From assembly GCF_014200755.1 (NCBI RefSeq), contig NZ_JACHCM010000001.1, positions 994,884 through 1,058,883 of the forward strand: 64,000 nucleotides of DNA. Reading direction: 5' to 3'. How positions within the stretch are numbered: position 1 is the first letter of the stretch; each line of letters opens with the position of its first letter. Shown in pieces: positions 8,925-17,838 of this stretch. The notes beneath the pieces are model-generated. The model saw only the letters and a list, made by a program, of their open reading frames with translations. It searched no databases and was not told the DNA's origin. The position numbers and the translations under genes were made by a program. This DNA comes from Rhodanobacter sp. ANJX3. Its GTDB lineage: Bacteria; Pseudomonadota; Gammaproteobacteria; Xanthomonadales; Rhodanobacteraceae.

Positions 8925-9422
8925 TTATTGCGGATAGACGTGACCGTCGCGAATCAAAACATACGCACCGGTAGGAACACGCGGATCTTCGCGCTGGGTC
9001 ACGGTCGCGTACTGACCGTTATCCATGCGTACCACGATGCGCCAGGCCGTGCCGCCACCGCCGCCATCGCTGTTCTTGCCGATCTGGTTGCCGACAACGC
9101 CGCCACCGACCGCGCCCACGACGGTAGCCGCCGTGCGGCCGTCGCCCTTGCCGATAGTACTGCCCAGCACGCCGCCGGCCACCGCACCGATCACTGCGCC
9201 CAGCGTGCCACCGTTGCTGTTGCCACCGCCCTGCACGTAAACCTGATCCACCTGCTGGACGACGCCGCAGTTCTGGCAGCGCGTGGTGTATGTGGTGTAT
9301 CCGGGACGCTGCTGGTAGCCGCCGTACTGGGGCGTCGCGCAACCGGCCAGCGCGGCACCTGCCGCCATGACCAGGGCCAGAGGAAGCTGGAAGGAGCGTG
9401 ATTTCGTGGGAGTCGTTTTCAT
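8925..9422 (-). CDS. Outer-membrane lipoprotein with glycine-zipper (SlyB/2TM) domain
   Basis: 165-residue predicted lipoprotein. A signal peptide ends in the lipobox LAGC (cysteine near residue 28). A Tyr/Gln-rich linker with CQNCG leads into a glycine zipper of two Gly-Ala-rich helices (GTLGAVIGAVAGGVLGSTIG and VVGAVGGGVVGNQIG). The C-terminal ~45 residues form a soluble end with QYATVTQREDPRVPTG. This matches the SlyB/PcpY-type surface lipoproteins of the Gram-negative outer membrane. The ATG at 9420-9422 is chosen; an in-frame GTG four codons upstream is possible. A related gene lies next upstream. Confidence 0.82.
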   Translation of the reverse strand: MKTTPTKSRSFQLPLALVMAAGAALAGCATPQYGGYQQRPGYTTYTTRCQNCGVVQQVDQVYVQGGGNSNGGTLGAVIGAVAGGVLGSTIGKGDGRTAATVVGAVGGGVVGNQIGKNSDGGGGGTAWRIVVRMDNGQYATVTQREDPRVPTGAYVLIRDGHVYPQ

Positions 9423-9449
9423 GGTTGTCTTCACGGTTGTTGAGTCGGA

Positions 9450-10055
9450 TTAGCGAGCGTCGGAAACAGCGGTAATGCCCTGCTGAACCATGACGCGATC
9501 GCCCGGATCGTGATCCATGCGAACGGTTCGGGTGACACCGTTGTAGACATAGTGAACATCGTAAGCCACCACCTTGCTGCTGGCGTTATCGACGGTGTCG
9601 CACTGGCGCTGCACGGTCTGCGTCACCTGACCCTGCTGATGGGCCGCCTCGATGCGGTTGCCCGCGTAGCCACCGCCGACTGCGCCGGCCACCGTGGCAA
9701 GCGTGTTGCCACGACCGCCACCGACCATGTGACCGAGCAGGCCACCGGCCACGGCACCGATGGCGGTACCGGCGATGCGGTGCTCGTCGCGCGGCGGTGC
9801 GGTGTGCGTCACCACACGGTCATGGCAGACGCGCTGCGGATCGTTGATGGACTGACGCACCGGCTCCACGCTCACCACCTGCGCATACTGCGGGCCGTTG
9901 TCGGGTGCCGGCGCGGCGGCCACGTTGCTGCCGTTGGACATCGCCGCCGCATCACTGGAGGTATCGGCCGCCGCATTGCGATTGCAGGCTGACAGCCCCA
10001 ACGCAAGCGCGGCGGTGATGGCGATATTGAGTGTGTTGATCATCAGCCTGTTCAT
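9450..10055 (-). CDS. Glycine-zipper lipoprotein, paralogue of its neighbour
   Basis: 201-residue predicted lipoprotein with lipobox LSAC after a short hydrophobic signal. An Ala/Ser/Asn-rich linker is followed by VVSVEPVRQSINDPQRVC and a glycine-zipper pair (GTAIGAVAGGLLGHMVGGG and VAGAVGGGYAGNRIE). The C-terminal part, VVAYDVHYVYNGVTRTVRMDHDPGDR, resembles other SlyB-type proteins. The start is fixed by GGGAGA 6 nt before the ATG. It shares domain order with the gene 27 bp downstream, so the two look like diverged duplicates in one operon, probably for envelope stability. Confidence 0.82.
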   Translation of the reverse strand: MNRLMINTLNIAITAALALGLSACNRNAAADTSSDAAAMSNGSNVAAAPAPDNGPQYAQVVSVEPVRQSINDPQRVCHDRVVTHTAPPRDEHRIAGTAIGAVAGGLLGHMVGGGRGNTLATVAGAVGGGYAGNRIEAAHQQGQVTQTVQRQCDTVDNASSKVVAYDVHYVYNGVTRTVRMDHDPGDRVMVQQGITAVSDAR

Positions 10056-10227
10056 TGCTATCTCCCATGTTTGTTTGAGTAAATGGTCTGAAGCCAGGTA
10101 ACGCCGAAGCAATTACTTGCGCCACTATTGAACGGTTATACAACTGAATCGGGGCTAGACCGGTTTAACTACATAATTTTCACGCAAGCTTAGCTTTTTG
10201 CATTGCCTTTCAGGTCGCCGAAAAATC

Positions 10228-11007
10228 ATGCTCGAACTTGCCGACAGCCATGTCCACCTCGATGCCGACGCCTTTGCCGATGACCGCGATGCGGTGGTCG
10301 CTCGTGCCCTGGATGCAGGCGTCGCCACGATGGTGCTGCCTGCCGTCGATGCCGCCAGTTGGCCCGGCATAAGAACTTTGGCGGCGGCCAGCCATCACAT
10401 CTATCCGGCCTATGGCCTGCATCCGATGTATCTGGCGAATCACAGACCTGCCCACCTCGATGCGCTCGCCGACTGGCTAGCCCACGACGAGACGGTGGCG
10501 GTGGGCGAAATCGGACTAGATTTTCATGTGGAAGGTCTCGACCCCCAGCTGCAGCGCGACTATTTTTCCCGCCAGCTGAAGCTGGCCCAGCAGTTCGACC
10601 TGCCCGTGATCGTGCATGCCCGCGCCGCGCTGGAGGAAATCATCCAGACTCTGCGCCGCTGTCCCGGACTGCGCGGCGTCGTGCACAGCTTTTCCGGCAG
10701 CGAGCAACAGGCGCAACAGCTGTGGCAGATGGGTTTTCACCTCGGCATCGGTGGGCCGATAACTTACGACCGCGCGCAGCGCCTGCGCCGTATCGTGGCG
10801 TCCATGCCGCTTGAATTCCTGTTGCTGGAAAGCGATGCGCCCGATCAACCGGACGCCGCGCACCGCGGCCAGCGCAACGAACCCGCGCGCATCGTCGAGG
10901 TACTGCGAAGCGTTGCCGCCCTGCGCACCGAAGCCGAGTCGGTGATCGCCGCAGCCACCTGCGACAACACGCGCCGCCTTTTCGACCTCGATCGCGCAAA
11001 GCGCTAA
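10228..11007 (+). CDS. TatD-family metal-dependent hydrolase
   Basis: 259-residue TIM-barrel hydrolase with the full TatD metal-ligand set: HxH at H8/H10 (DSHVHL), E94 (VGEIGLDF), H130 (IVHAR), H153 (VHSFSG) and D203 (ESDAPDQ). TatD enzymes are magnesium-dependent 3'-5' DNA/RNA exonucleases; YjjV and YcfH are sisters and the subgroup is not resolved. Start ATG 10228 gives the standard N-terminus just before the first histidine. The stop codon TAA (11005-11007) lies within the terminal inverted repeat of the repeat element that follows, so the original 3' end may have been altered by that insertion. Confidence 0.87.
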   Translation: MLELADSHVHLDADAFADDRDAVVARALDAGVATMVLPAVDAASWPGIRTLAAASHHIYPAYGLHPMYLANHRPAHLDALADWLAHDETVAVGEIGLDFHVEGLDPQLQRDYFSRQLKLAQQFDLPVIVHARAALEEIIQTLRRCPGLRGVVHSFSGSEQQAQQLWQMGFHLGIGGPITYDRAQRLRRIVASMPLEFLLLESDAPDQPDAAHRGQRNEPARIVEVLRSVAALRTEAESVIAAATCDNTRRLFDLDRAKR

Positions 11008-11282
11008 GAGCCTGTTCAAAGCCCCTAGCTCGCGCTGTCTCTCCATGGCAGCCAAGTCCATGGCAGCCAAGTGATCGTGCGTGGCATTACGCTTGCCTGG
11101 CCGGCAAGTTAAACCGCGCTGCCGCCTGGCGGCCACGGCGAGGCAACCCGCGGGGCCGGGTCTGTTTGCCCTCTTTCGGCGCCATCACCCGGTCGTGGAA
11201 TGACGTCCATTCTCTCGTTTTTCCTTGGCCCGCGCGCCAACCGCCCCCGGCGCGGGCCAAGCGGAGACGTTGAACAGGCTCC
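11004..11282. repeat. ~0.28-kb palindrome-ended repeat element, copy 1
   Basis: The region between tatD and the marR gene is bounded by CTAAGAGCCTGTTC (11004-11017) and GAACAGGCTC (11272-11281), an inverted repeat. Its interior matches, in reverse complement, a second element at 41944-42260. Shared blocks include CGCGCTGCCGCCTGGCGGCC (11115-11134) and a CGGCGCCATCAC..CGGTCGTGGA block (11177-11199). It has no open frame and looks like a MITE-like or other non-autonomous repeat. A 15-bp tandem duplication TCCATGGCAGCCAAG (11042-11071) is private to this copy. Confidence 0.75.
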
Positions 11283-11347
11283 AGAAGATTCTCGACCGAC
11301 CGGCGGCCAGACGCTTGCGCAGCGGCCGCCGGATTGTTACCTTTTAC

Positions 11348-11374
11348 TTCACCGATGAAATATAAGCTGGTGAA
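11348..11374. promoter_or_regulatory. Likely operator overlapping the marR start
   Basis: Inverted repeat TTCACC (11348-11353) / GGTGAA (11369-11374) flanks an AT-rich core (GATGAAATATAAGCT) and abuts the ATG of the MarR-type gene. Position and symmetry suit autorepression of a marR-efflux operon by its own regulator. The right arm GGTGA may also serve as the ribosome-binding site, so binding could block translation start as well. Inferred. Confidence 0.5.
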
Positions 11375-11926
11375 ATGGCATCCCTGAGCAAATGTATCGG
11401 CATGATGGATGAAGGCATCGAGCGAACGATTCGGCTCATTCCGCAGCTACCGGCGGTCGAAGCCAAACTCAGTCGACTGATGCTGATGGTCAGCGGCAGT
11501 TTGAACGAGGAGCTGGAATTCGAGCTCAAGCCGTACAAGCTCAACCACAGCGAGTTTCTGACACTGATGTTTCTCTATAGCCGCCCCGACAGCAGCTCGA
11601 CCCCCGGCGAGCTGTGCGAGTTCACCAAACAGGGCGCGACCAACATGACGCGCATCGGCAATACGCTGGTCAAGCGCGGCCTGGTCACCCGCGGCGGCAG
11701 CGACGACGACCGGCGCCGGGTGGTCATTCGCATCACGGCGACCGGCAAACGGCTGGTGCTGAAAATCGTGCCGCCGCTGTTCCCTCGCCTCGATGCGATG
11801 TTCCAGGGCTTCAGCGACACCGACAAGAAAAACCTCAGCCGACTACTGCGCAAGCTGGCACACAACCTCGATCAGGCAACCGGGGATTCCGACACGCATA
11901 TCGGGACCATGAAGGCGACGAAATGA
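11375..11926 (+). CDS. MarR-family transcriptional regulator (EmrR-like)
   Basis: 183-residue winged-helix regulator. The DNA-binding region spans about residues 55-115: LNHSEFLTLMFLYSR, then the recognition helix block GELCEFTKQGATNMTRIGNTLVKRGLVTR and the wing DDDRRRVVIRIT. The DxRxxxxxLT-type wing motif is present. It is the first gene of an operon with an outer-membrane channel, an EmrA-type adaptor and an EmrB-type pump, and overlaps the next start by ATGA. Such regulators repress the pump and are released by phenolic or antibiotic ligands. The ATG at 11375 is chosen; Met10/Met11 are alternatives. Confidence 0.88.
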   Translation: MASLSKCIGMMDEGIERTIRLIPQLPAVEAKLSRLMLMVSGSLNEELEFELKPYKLNHSEFLTLMFLYSRPDSSSTPGELCEFTKQGATNMTRIGNTLVKRGLVTRGGSDDDRRRVVIRITATGKRLVLKIVPPLFPRLDAMFQGFSDTDKKNLSRLLRKLAHNLDQATGDSDTHIGTMKATK

Positions 11927-13449
11927 ACACTGCTCTGGCAAGGCTTGCGACGATGAAACGCTCTCTTATCCATGGCGCGGCAGCGATGTCGCTGGCGCTG
12001 CTGCTGGGTGCCTGCGCCGCACCGGCCAAGCTCAGCCATCCCGTACTGCGCGACGACGTGCCGCTGGCCGGCCTGCAGGCGCCCACGAAGGACGGCTGGC
12101 CCGATGCGCAGTGGTGGCACGTCTACGGCGATCCGCAGCTGGATCGGCTGATCGCCCTGGCCATAAAGAATTCACCCGATCTCGAGCAGGCGCGCAGTCG
12201 CCTGCTCAACGCCCAGCAGTCGGTGCGACTGGCCGCAGCGCAGGCCGGCCTCAATATCAACGGCAGCGCACAGTTCGAGCGCCAGCGCATCAGTAAGAAC
12301 GGCATCGTCAGCCTGCTGCCGGCGAACTTCACCATCGACCCCTGGTACAACCAGGCCGACCTCGGCCTGCAGGCGCAGTACACCTTCGATTGGTGGGGCA
12401 AGAAGCGCGCCAGCATCGAGGCTGCGCTGGATCAGGCGCACGCCGCCGAAGCCCAGCGCAGCGCCGCCGCATTGACCATCCAGAACGCGGTGGCCGACAC
12501 CTATTTCGGCTGGCAAGGCGACGAAGCGCGGCTGGATTTGTCCAATCAGCTGGTCGCCGCACAGAACCGGTTCCTGCATATCGCCGAACTGCGCGTCGCG
12601 CACGGCGTCGATCTGGAAGACACCGTACAGCAGGCCAAGGCCGACCTTGCTGCCGCACGAGAAATGAACGTCGCGCTGGCCGGTTCGGCCGCTATCCGCA
12701 AGGTGGCGCTGGCCGCCCTGCTCGGCATCGCGCCGGCCGATCTGCCGGCCTTGCAGGTCAAACCGCTGCCGGAAGTGGACAGCCGTGTTCCCGCCGATGC
12801 AAGGCTCGACCTGATCGCCCGGCGCCCGGATATCGCCGCGAGTCGCTGGCAGGTCGAGGCCGCCCTGAAGCAGACCGACGTGGCGCGCGCGCAGTTCTTT
12901 CCCGACCTCAGCATCAGCGCCATGGCAGGCCTGTCCAGCCTCGATCTGGGCAAGCTGCTGAGTGCCGACAGCCGCGCGTTCTCGCTGACGCCGGCGCTGC
13001 ACCTGCCGATCTTCGAAGGCGGTCAGCTGCAGGCCAACTACGGCATCAGCAAGGCGCAGCTGGCCGGCGCGGTGGCCGGGTACAACAGCACCGTGATCGA
13101 CGCCGCGCGTGACGTGGCCAACCAGGCACTTGCCGCACAGCAGATCGCCGCGCGACGCAAGGAGCAGTCCGGCCAGATCGCCGCCAACGAACGCCTTGTC
13201 GCTACCGCCCAGGCACGCCAGAACCAGGGCGTGCGCGATGCTCGCGAGAGCATCGGTGCCGCCGCGCAGCTGCTGCAGCAACGCGATGATGCGGTCAGCC
13301 TGCAGGCGCAGGCCGTATCCACCGACCTGGCCCTGATCAAGGCGCTCGGCGGCGGTTATCGCGCGTCCGGCGACCCTGCCTCCTCTGCCACAACATCCAC
13401 AACATCCCCTTCGACCTCGTCCGGAGACGACGCCCATGAGCGCCACTGA
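11923..13449 (+). CDS. Outer-membrane efflux channel lipoprotein, OprM/NodT family
   Basis: 508-residue outer-membrane factor (TolC/OprM/NodT type) that lets the EmrAB pump export drugs through the outer membrane. A signal peptide ends in the lipobox LLGAC (Cys ~31). Two repeated outer-membrane efflux domains follow; typical blocks are DPQLDRLIALAIKNSPDLEQA, QYTFDWWGKKRASIEAA and ARLDLIARRPDIAASRWQVEAA. The start overlaps marR by 4 nt (ATGA); an inner Met at 11953 could also start translation and would give a cleaner signal peptide. The Ser/Thr-rich C-terminal tail overlaps emrA by 14 nt. Confidence 0.9.
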   Translation: MNTALARLATMKRSLIHGAAAMSLALLLGACAAPAKLSHPVLRDDVPLAGLQAPTKDGWPDAQWWHVYGDPQLDRLIALAIKNSPDLEQARSRLLNAQQSVRLAAAQAGLNINGSAQFERQRISKNGIVSLLPANFTIDPWYNQADLGLQAQYTFDWWGKKRASIEAALDQAHAAEAQRSAAALTIQNAVADTYFGWQGDEARLDLSNQLVAAQNRFLHIAELRVAHGVDLEDTVQQAKADLAAAREMNVALAGSAAIRKVALAALLGIAPADLPALQVKPLPEVDSRVPADARLDLIARRPDIAASRWQVEAALKQTDVARAQFFPDLSISAMAGLSSLDLGKLLSADSRAFSLTPALHLPIFEGGQLQANYGISKAQLAGAVAGYNSTVIDAARDVANQALAAQQIAARRKEQSGQIAANERLVATAQARQNQGVRDARESIGAAAQLLQQRDDAVSLQAQAVSTDLALIKALGGGYRASGDPASSATTSTTSPSTSSGDDAHERH

Positions 13450-14671
13450 GTCCGACCAGCCCCAGAACGCCGCGCCTGCCGACAGCAAGGACAGCGGCAT
13501 GACGGCCAAGAATCCGGCCAAGCGGCGCAAGACGCTGTTGATCGTGCTGCTGATCTTTATCGCCGCCGGCGTGATCTGGCTGCTGCTGTGGCTGCTGGTG
13601 TTCTCCACCCGCGAAACCACCGACGATGCCTACGTCGGCGGCAATCAGGTGGCCATTTCCGCGCAGGTGCCCGGTACGGTCGTAGCGATTCTTGCCGACG
13701 ATACCCAGCACGTCGAAGCCGGCCAGATTCTGGTCAAGCTGGACAACACGGACGCCAGCGTGCGCCTGGCTCAGGCCGAGGCGTCGCTGGCGGCGGCGGT
13801 GCGGCAGGTGCGACAGCAAACCGATTCGGCCAACGGCAGCGACGCCGCGGTGGCCGAACGCCAGGTGGAGCTGAAAAAAGCCGAGGCGGATCTCAAGCGC
13901 CGCCTGCCGCTGGTCGCGCAGCAGGCCGAAGCGCCGGAGACCATCCAGCATCTGCGCGATGCGATCGCCCAGGCCCGTGCCGCGCTGAACACCGCCCAGG
14001 CGCAGGCGTCGGCGCAGCACGCGTCGATTTCCGGCACCGATATCGCCAACAACCCGGCCGTGCTGCAGGCGCGCGCCAACTTCCGCGCCGCGTGGGTGGC
14101 TGCGCAGCGCAACGCCATCTATGCGCCGGTATCCGGCTACGTCGCCCAGCGCAGCGTACAAGTGGGCAACAGCGTGCAGGCCGGCCAGCAGCTGATGACT
14201 GTGCTTCCGCTGCACAACCTGTGGATCGAAGCCAACTTCAAGGAAAGCCAGCTGCGCCACATCCGCATCGGCCAGCCCGCCAAAGTCGAGGCCGATATCT
14301 ACGGCAGCAGCGTCGAGTATCACGGCAAGGTGATCGGCCTGGGCGCCGGCACGGGCAGCGTGTTCTCCCTGCTGCCGGCGCAGAACGCCACCGGCAACTG
14401 GATCAAGGTGGTGCAACGCGTGCCGGTACGCATCGCGCTGGACAATAACGAACTCGACAAGCATCCGCTGCGCATCGGCCTGTCCAGCGATGTCACCGTC
14501 GATATCACCGACGACAAGGGTCCGGTGCTGGCGCCGCAGGGCGAGCGCGAGCCGGTGGCGGAAACCACCGTCTACGAACAGATGGCCAGCAAGGCCGATG
14601 CCGCGGCCGACAAGGTGATCCAGGCCAACCTCGGTTCATCGGACAACGCCGGCAGCGACCGCCCGAACTGA
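13436..14671 (+). CDS. emrA: EmrA-type membrane-fusion adaptor (HlyD family)
   Basis: 411-residue periplasmic adaptor with one N-terminal membrane anchor (residues ~32-57). The lipoyl half-motif region starts at TDDAYVGGNQVAISAQVPGTV, a long coiled-coil hairpin follows (residues ~100-200), and the second lipoyl/beta-barrel part includes VSGYVAQRSVQVGNSVQAGQ. It bridges the DHA2 pump EmrB to the outer-membrane channel. It overlaps the channel gene by 14 nt and precedes emrB by 15 bp, so the three form one transport unit. Confidence 0.9.
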   Translation: MSATESDQPQNAAPADSKDSGMTAKNPAKRRKTLLIVLLIFIAAGVIWLLLWLLVFSTRETTDDAYVGGNQVAISAQVPGTVVAILADDTQHVEAGQILVKLDNTDASVRLAQAEASLAAAVRQVRQQTDSANGSDAAVAERQVELKKAEADLKRRLPLVAQQAEAPETIQHLRDAIAQARAALNTAQAQASAQHASISGTDIANNPAVLQARANFRAAWVAAQRNAIYAPVSGYVAQRSVQVGNSVQAGQQLMTVLPLHNLWIEANFKESQLRHIRIGQPAKVEADIYGSSVEYHGKVIGLGAGTGSVFSLLPAQNATGNWIKVVQRVPVRIALDNNELDKHPLRIGLSSDVTVDITDDKGPVLAPQGEREPVAETTVYEQMASKADAAADKVIQANLGSSDNAGSDRPN

Positions 14672-14686
14672 CGTCGAGTCCAGCAC

Positions 14687-16255
14687 ATGGCCGCCATTTC
14701 CTCCGAAGCGACACCCGCGGATGCCACGCCGCTGAAGCCCTTGCAGGGCGCGATGCTGGCGCTGATGACGGTGGCCGTTGCGTTCAGCACCTTCATGGAG
14801 GTGCTGGATACGACGATCGTCAACGTCGCCGTACCGCATATCGCCGGCAGCCTGGGCGTGAGCCCGAACGAGGGCACCTGGGCGATCAGCTCGTATTCGA
14901 TGGCCAGCGCGATCATGCAGCCGCTGACCGGCTGGATCGCCAAGCGCTTTGGCGAGGTACGTACCTTCGTCGTGTCGGTCGGCCTGTTCGTGCTGTTTTC
15001 GATGATGTGCGGCCTGGTCACCAGCATGCCGATGCTGGTCGTCGCCCGCCTGCTGCAGGGCGCCGGTTCCGGTCCGATGGTGGCGCTGGCGCTGTCGCTG
15101 CTGCTGGCCAACTACCCTAAGAGCAAGCAGGGCATGGCGCTGGCGCTGTGGGCGATGACCGTGGTGATCGCGCCGGTGCTGGGGCCGATTCTCGGCGGCT
15201 GGCTCACCGACAATTATTCGTGGCCGTGGATTTTCTACATCAATGTACCGGTCGGCATCATGGCGGCCGTGTCGACCTGGTTCCTGCTGCGCAAGCGCGA
15301 ATCGAAAATGGTCTACGCGCCGATCGACATGATCGGGCTGGTGTTGCTGGTGCTGGGCATCGGCTGCCTGCAGTTCATGCTGGACAACGGCAACGACAAG
15401 GACTGGTTCTCCTCGCCGCTGATTCTGGTGCTTGGTCTGGTCGCGCTGGTGAGCCTGGTTTTTCTGGTCGTGTGGGAGCTCAACGCCAAGTACCCGGTGA
15501 TCGACCTGTCGCTGTTCAAGCAGCGCAATTTCACCATCGGCGTCATCGCGATGTCGCTGGGCATGCTGGCGTTCTTTGCCATCAACGTGGTGTCGCCGCT
15601 GTGGCTGCAGACCACGCTGGGATATACCGCCAGCTGGTCGGGCCTGACCAGCGCCTGGGTCGGCGTGCTGGCATTCCTTTTTTCCCCACTGGTAGGCAGT
15701 CTGCTGGGCAAGTTCGATCTGCGCGCGATGATCTCCACAGCCTTTGTGATTCTGGCCGGCTGTTCTTACTGGCTGTCGACTTTCGACAGCAGCGTGTCCT
15801 ACATCAACATGGTGTGGCCACGTCTGGTCATGGGCATCGGCATTCCGTTGTTCTTCATTCCGCTGAACCAGATCTATCTCTCCGGCCTGCCACCGGAACA
15901 GGTGGCCAGCGCCTCGGGTCTGGCCAACTTTTTCCGTACGCTGGGCGCCAGCGTCTCCACCGCCATTACCGTCACGCTGTGGCAGCACCGCACCGAGTTC
16001 CACCACGCCTCGCTGACCGAAAACGTTACCGCCGGAACGCCGGCGGCCAGCGCCTTTCTGCAACAGCTTCAAGGTGTGGGACTGGCCGGCAAGCAGGGAC
16101 TGAGCGTGGTGGAACAGCTGCTCAGCAAGGAAGCAGCGACCCTGGCGGTCAACGACGTTTTCTGGGGTTGCAGCATCACCTTCGTGCTGCTGATTCCGTT
16201 GCTGTGGCTGGCCCGGCCGCCGTTCGGCAATGCCGCGGCCAAGGGAGTGCATTGA
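14687..16255 (+). CDS. emrB: EmrB-type multidrug transporter (MFS, DHA2 family)
   Basis: 522-residue major facilitator with 14 predicted transmembrane helices, typical of drug:H+ antiporter family 2. Motif LDTTIVNVAVPHIAGSLG in helix 1, ARLLQGAGSGPMVALALSL in helix 4 and the antiporter motif C (APVLGPILGGWLTD, helix 5) are intact. Together with EmrA and the OprM-like channel it should export hydrophobic drugs or uncouplers across both membranes. It is the last gene of the operon, and a clear terminator follows 15 bp after its stop. Confidence 0.92.
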   Translation: MAAISSEATPADATPLKPLQGAMLALMTVAVAFSTFMEVLDTTIVNVAVPHIAGSLGVSPNEGTWAISSYSMASAIMQPLTGWIAKRFGEVRTFVVSVGLFVLFSMMCGLVTSMPMLVVARLLQGAGSGPMVALALSLLLANYPKSKQGMALALWAMTVVIAPVLGPILGGWLTDNYSWPWIFYINVPVGIMAAVSTWFLLRKRESKMVYAPIDMIGLVLLVLGIGCLQFMLDNGNDKDWFSSPLILVLGLVALVSLVFLVVWELNAKYPVIDLSLFKQRNFTIGVIAMSLGMLAFFAINVVSPLWLQTTLGYTASWSGLTSAWVGVLAFLFSPLVGSLLGKFDLRAMISTAFVILAGCSYWLSTFDSSVSYINMVWPRLVMGIGIPLFFIPLNQIYLSGLPPEQVASASGLANFFRTLGASVSTAITVTLWQHRTEFHHASLTENVTAGTPAASAFLQQLQGVGLAGKQGLSVVEQLLSKEAATLAVNDVFWGCSITFVLLIPLLWLARPPFGNAAAKGVH

Positions 16256-16270
16256 GCTTGCCGCCTACAA

Positions 16271-16301
16271 TTGCTGCAACGAAGCGCCTGCAGCAATTTT
16301 T
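16271..16301 (+). terminator. Intrinsic terminator of the emr operon
   Basis: Stem TTGCTGCA (16271-16278) / TGCAGCAA (16289-16296) is followed by TTTTT. It ends the marR-emr transcript before the phaR gene. Confidence 0.85.
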
Positions 16302-16349
16302 CTATTCGATCACTGGTGCGGCGCAATACCTTCTGCTAGCTTGTGCGGC

Positions 16350-16841
16350 ATGGCACAAACCAAACGCATCATCAAGAAGTATCCGAACCGACGTCTTTAC
16401 GACACGGAGATCTCCAGCTACATCACGCTGGAAGAGGTCCGTCAGCTGGTATTGGATAACGAGGACTTCGAAGTACGCGACGCCAAGTCCGGTGAGGATC
16501 TCACGCGCTCGGTGCTGCTGCAGATCATCTCCGAGAACGAGGGCGATGGCCAGCCGATGCTGTCTCCGCAGCTGCTCAGCCAGATCATCCGTTTTTATGG
16601 CGATTCACTGCAGGGCTTTATGGGGCCTTATCTGGAGCGCAGCCTGCAGGTGTTTCTCGATCAGCAGACCCAGTTCCGCAGCCAGCTCAACAGCCTTATG
16701 GGTCAGACGCCCTGGACCATGCTGAACGACCTGACCGAACGCAACATGGATGCGTGGAAAGCGATGCAGCGAGGCTTTATGGATACGGCCGCGCAGGTTG
16801 TTCAGCCACCCGCCGGACGCGGTGGCAAAAAAACGGGCTGA
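16350..16841 (+). CDS. phaR: Polyhydroxyalkanoate synthesis repressor PhaR
   Basis: 163-residue regulator. The N-terminal PHB/PHA accumulation DNA-binding domain is unmistakable: IIKKYPNRRLYDTEISSYITLEEVRQLV (residues ~6-33), followed by a second conserved block LRXXLLQII-like (RSVLLQIISENE). PhaR binds PHA granules and represses phasin and PHA-synthesis genes when polymer is absent. An acetoacetyl-CoA reductase gene lies next on the same strand. Start at ATG 16350 gives the conserved MAQTKRIIKKYPNRR end. Confidence 0.93.
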   Translation: MAQTKRIIKKYPNRRLYDTEISSYITLEEVRQLVLDNEDFEVRDAKSGEDLTRSVLLQIISENEGDGQPMLSPQLLSQIIRFYGDSLQGFMGPYLERSLQVFLDQQTQFRSQLNSLMGQTPWTMLNDLTERNMDAWKAMQRGFMDTAAQVVQPPAGRGGKKTG

Positions 16842-16971
16842 GCCAGGCATCGGCATCGGCCTCGGGCGAATGGCGTCCTAACGCTGCATTTGACCTTTTC
16901 CTTTTTCTTCATCCGCTGCAGCACAACATGTGCTGCTAAGCGGCATGAGCCTGACTATGTTGGTGAAGTGC

Positions 16972-17733
16972 ATGGGTGCATCGGCGGCTCGCAAGCGCAC
17001 AGCAGTGGTTACTGGTGGCATCGGTGGTCTGGGAACGGAAATCTGCCGCCATCTGGCGCAGGCCGGGCGTCAGGTAATTGCGGTTGACCTCACCGCCTCC
17101 GCAGAACGTCTGAGCCAATTTGAACAAGAGGTCGGCGACTTCCGTGACGCCGTCCGTTTCGAGTCGGTCGACGTCACCGAGTTCGATAGCTGTAAGCAGC
17201 TTATTTCGCGCATTGAATCGCAAACCGGCGGTGTCGACGTGCTGGTCAACGCGGCCGGCATCACGCGCGACGCCAGCCTGCGCAAGATGACGCCCGAGCA
17301 GTGGCATCAGCTGATGCAGGTGAACCTCGACGGCGTATTCAACATGTGCCGCAACGTGATCGAAGGCATGATCGAGCGCGAGTTCGGCCGCATCATCAAT
17401 ATCAGCTCGGTGAACGGCCAGACCGGGCAATTCGGGCAGACCAACTACTCCGCGGCCAAGGCCGGCGTGCACGGCTTCAGCATGGCGCTGGCGCGCGAGA
17501 CGGCGAGCAAGGGCATCACGGTGAACACCGTGTCGCCGGGCTACTGCGACACACGAATGGTCGCTGCCGTGGCCCCCGAGGTTCGCGAGCAGATCATTGC
17601 CGGGATTCCGGTGGGACGACTGGGCACGCCCGGCGACATCGCCCGCGCCGTGAGCTTTTTCAACAGCGACGACAACGGCTATATCACCGGCGCCAACCTG
17701 CCGGTCAACGGTGGCTATTTCATGAGCTTCTAG
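16972..17733 (+). CDS. phaB: Acetoacetyl-CoA reductase PhaB (SDR family)
   Basis: 253-residue short-chain dehydrogenase that reduces acetoacetyl-CoA to (R)-3-hydroxybutyryl-CoA with NADPH for PHB synthesis. The nucleotide motif TGGIGGLG is at residues 14-21 and NAAG at 93-96; the catalytic Ser146, Tyr159 and Lys163 lie in NISSVNG..NYSAAKAG. The family feature GQFGQTNYSAAKAG is typical of PhaB rather than FabG. I chose ATG 16972 (GTGAAG upstream); in-frame Met codons at 16930, 16945 and 16960 would add up to 14 residues. No PHA synthase or thiolase gene is in the window. Confidence 0.88.
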   Translation: MGASAARKRTAVVTGGIGGLGTEICRHLAQAGRQVIAVDLTASAERLSQFEQEVGDFRDAVRFESVDVTEFDSCKQLISRIESQTGGVDVLVNAAGITRDASLRKMTPEQWHQLMQVNLDGVFNMCRNVIEGMIEREFGRIINISSVNGQTGQFGQTNYSAAKAGVHGFSMALARETASKGITVNTVSPGYCDTRMVAAVAPEVREQIIAGIPVGRLGTPGDIARAVSFFNSDDNGYITGANLPVNGGYFMSF

Positions 17734-17838
17734 TGTCGCAGCCCGCGCCACGATCGGCCGACGTGACTATGCTTTAGCGCACGGCTCGGCCGTCCGCCGA
17801 CAAGCGCGACGGGTCGTTTTACTCTCTCTGGAAGCCGC

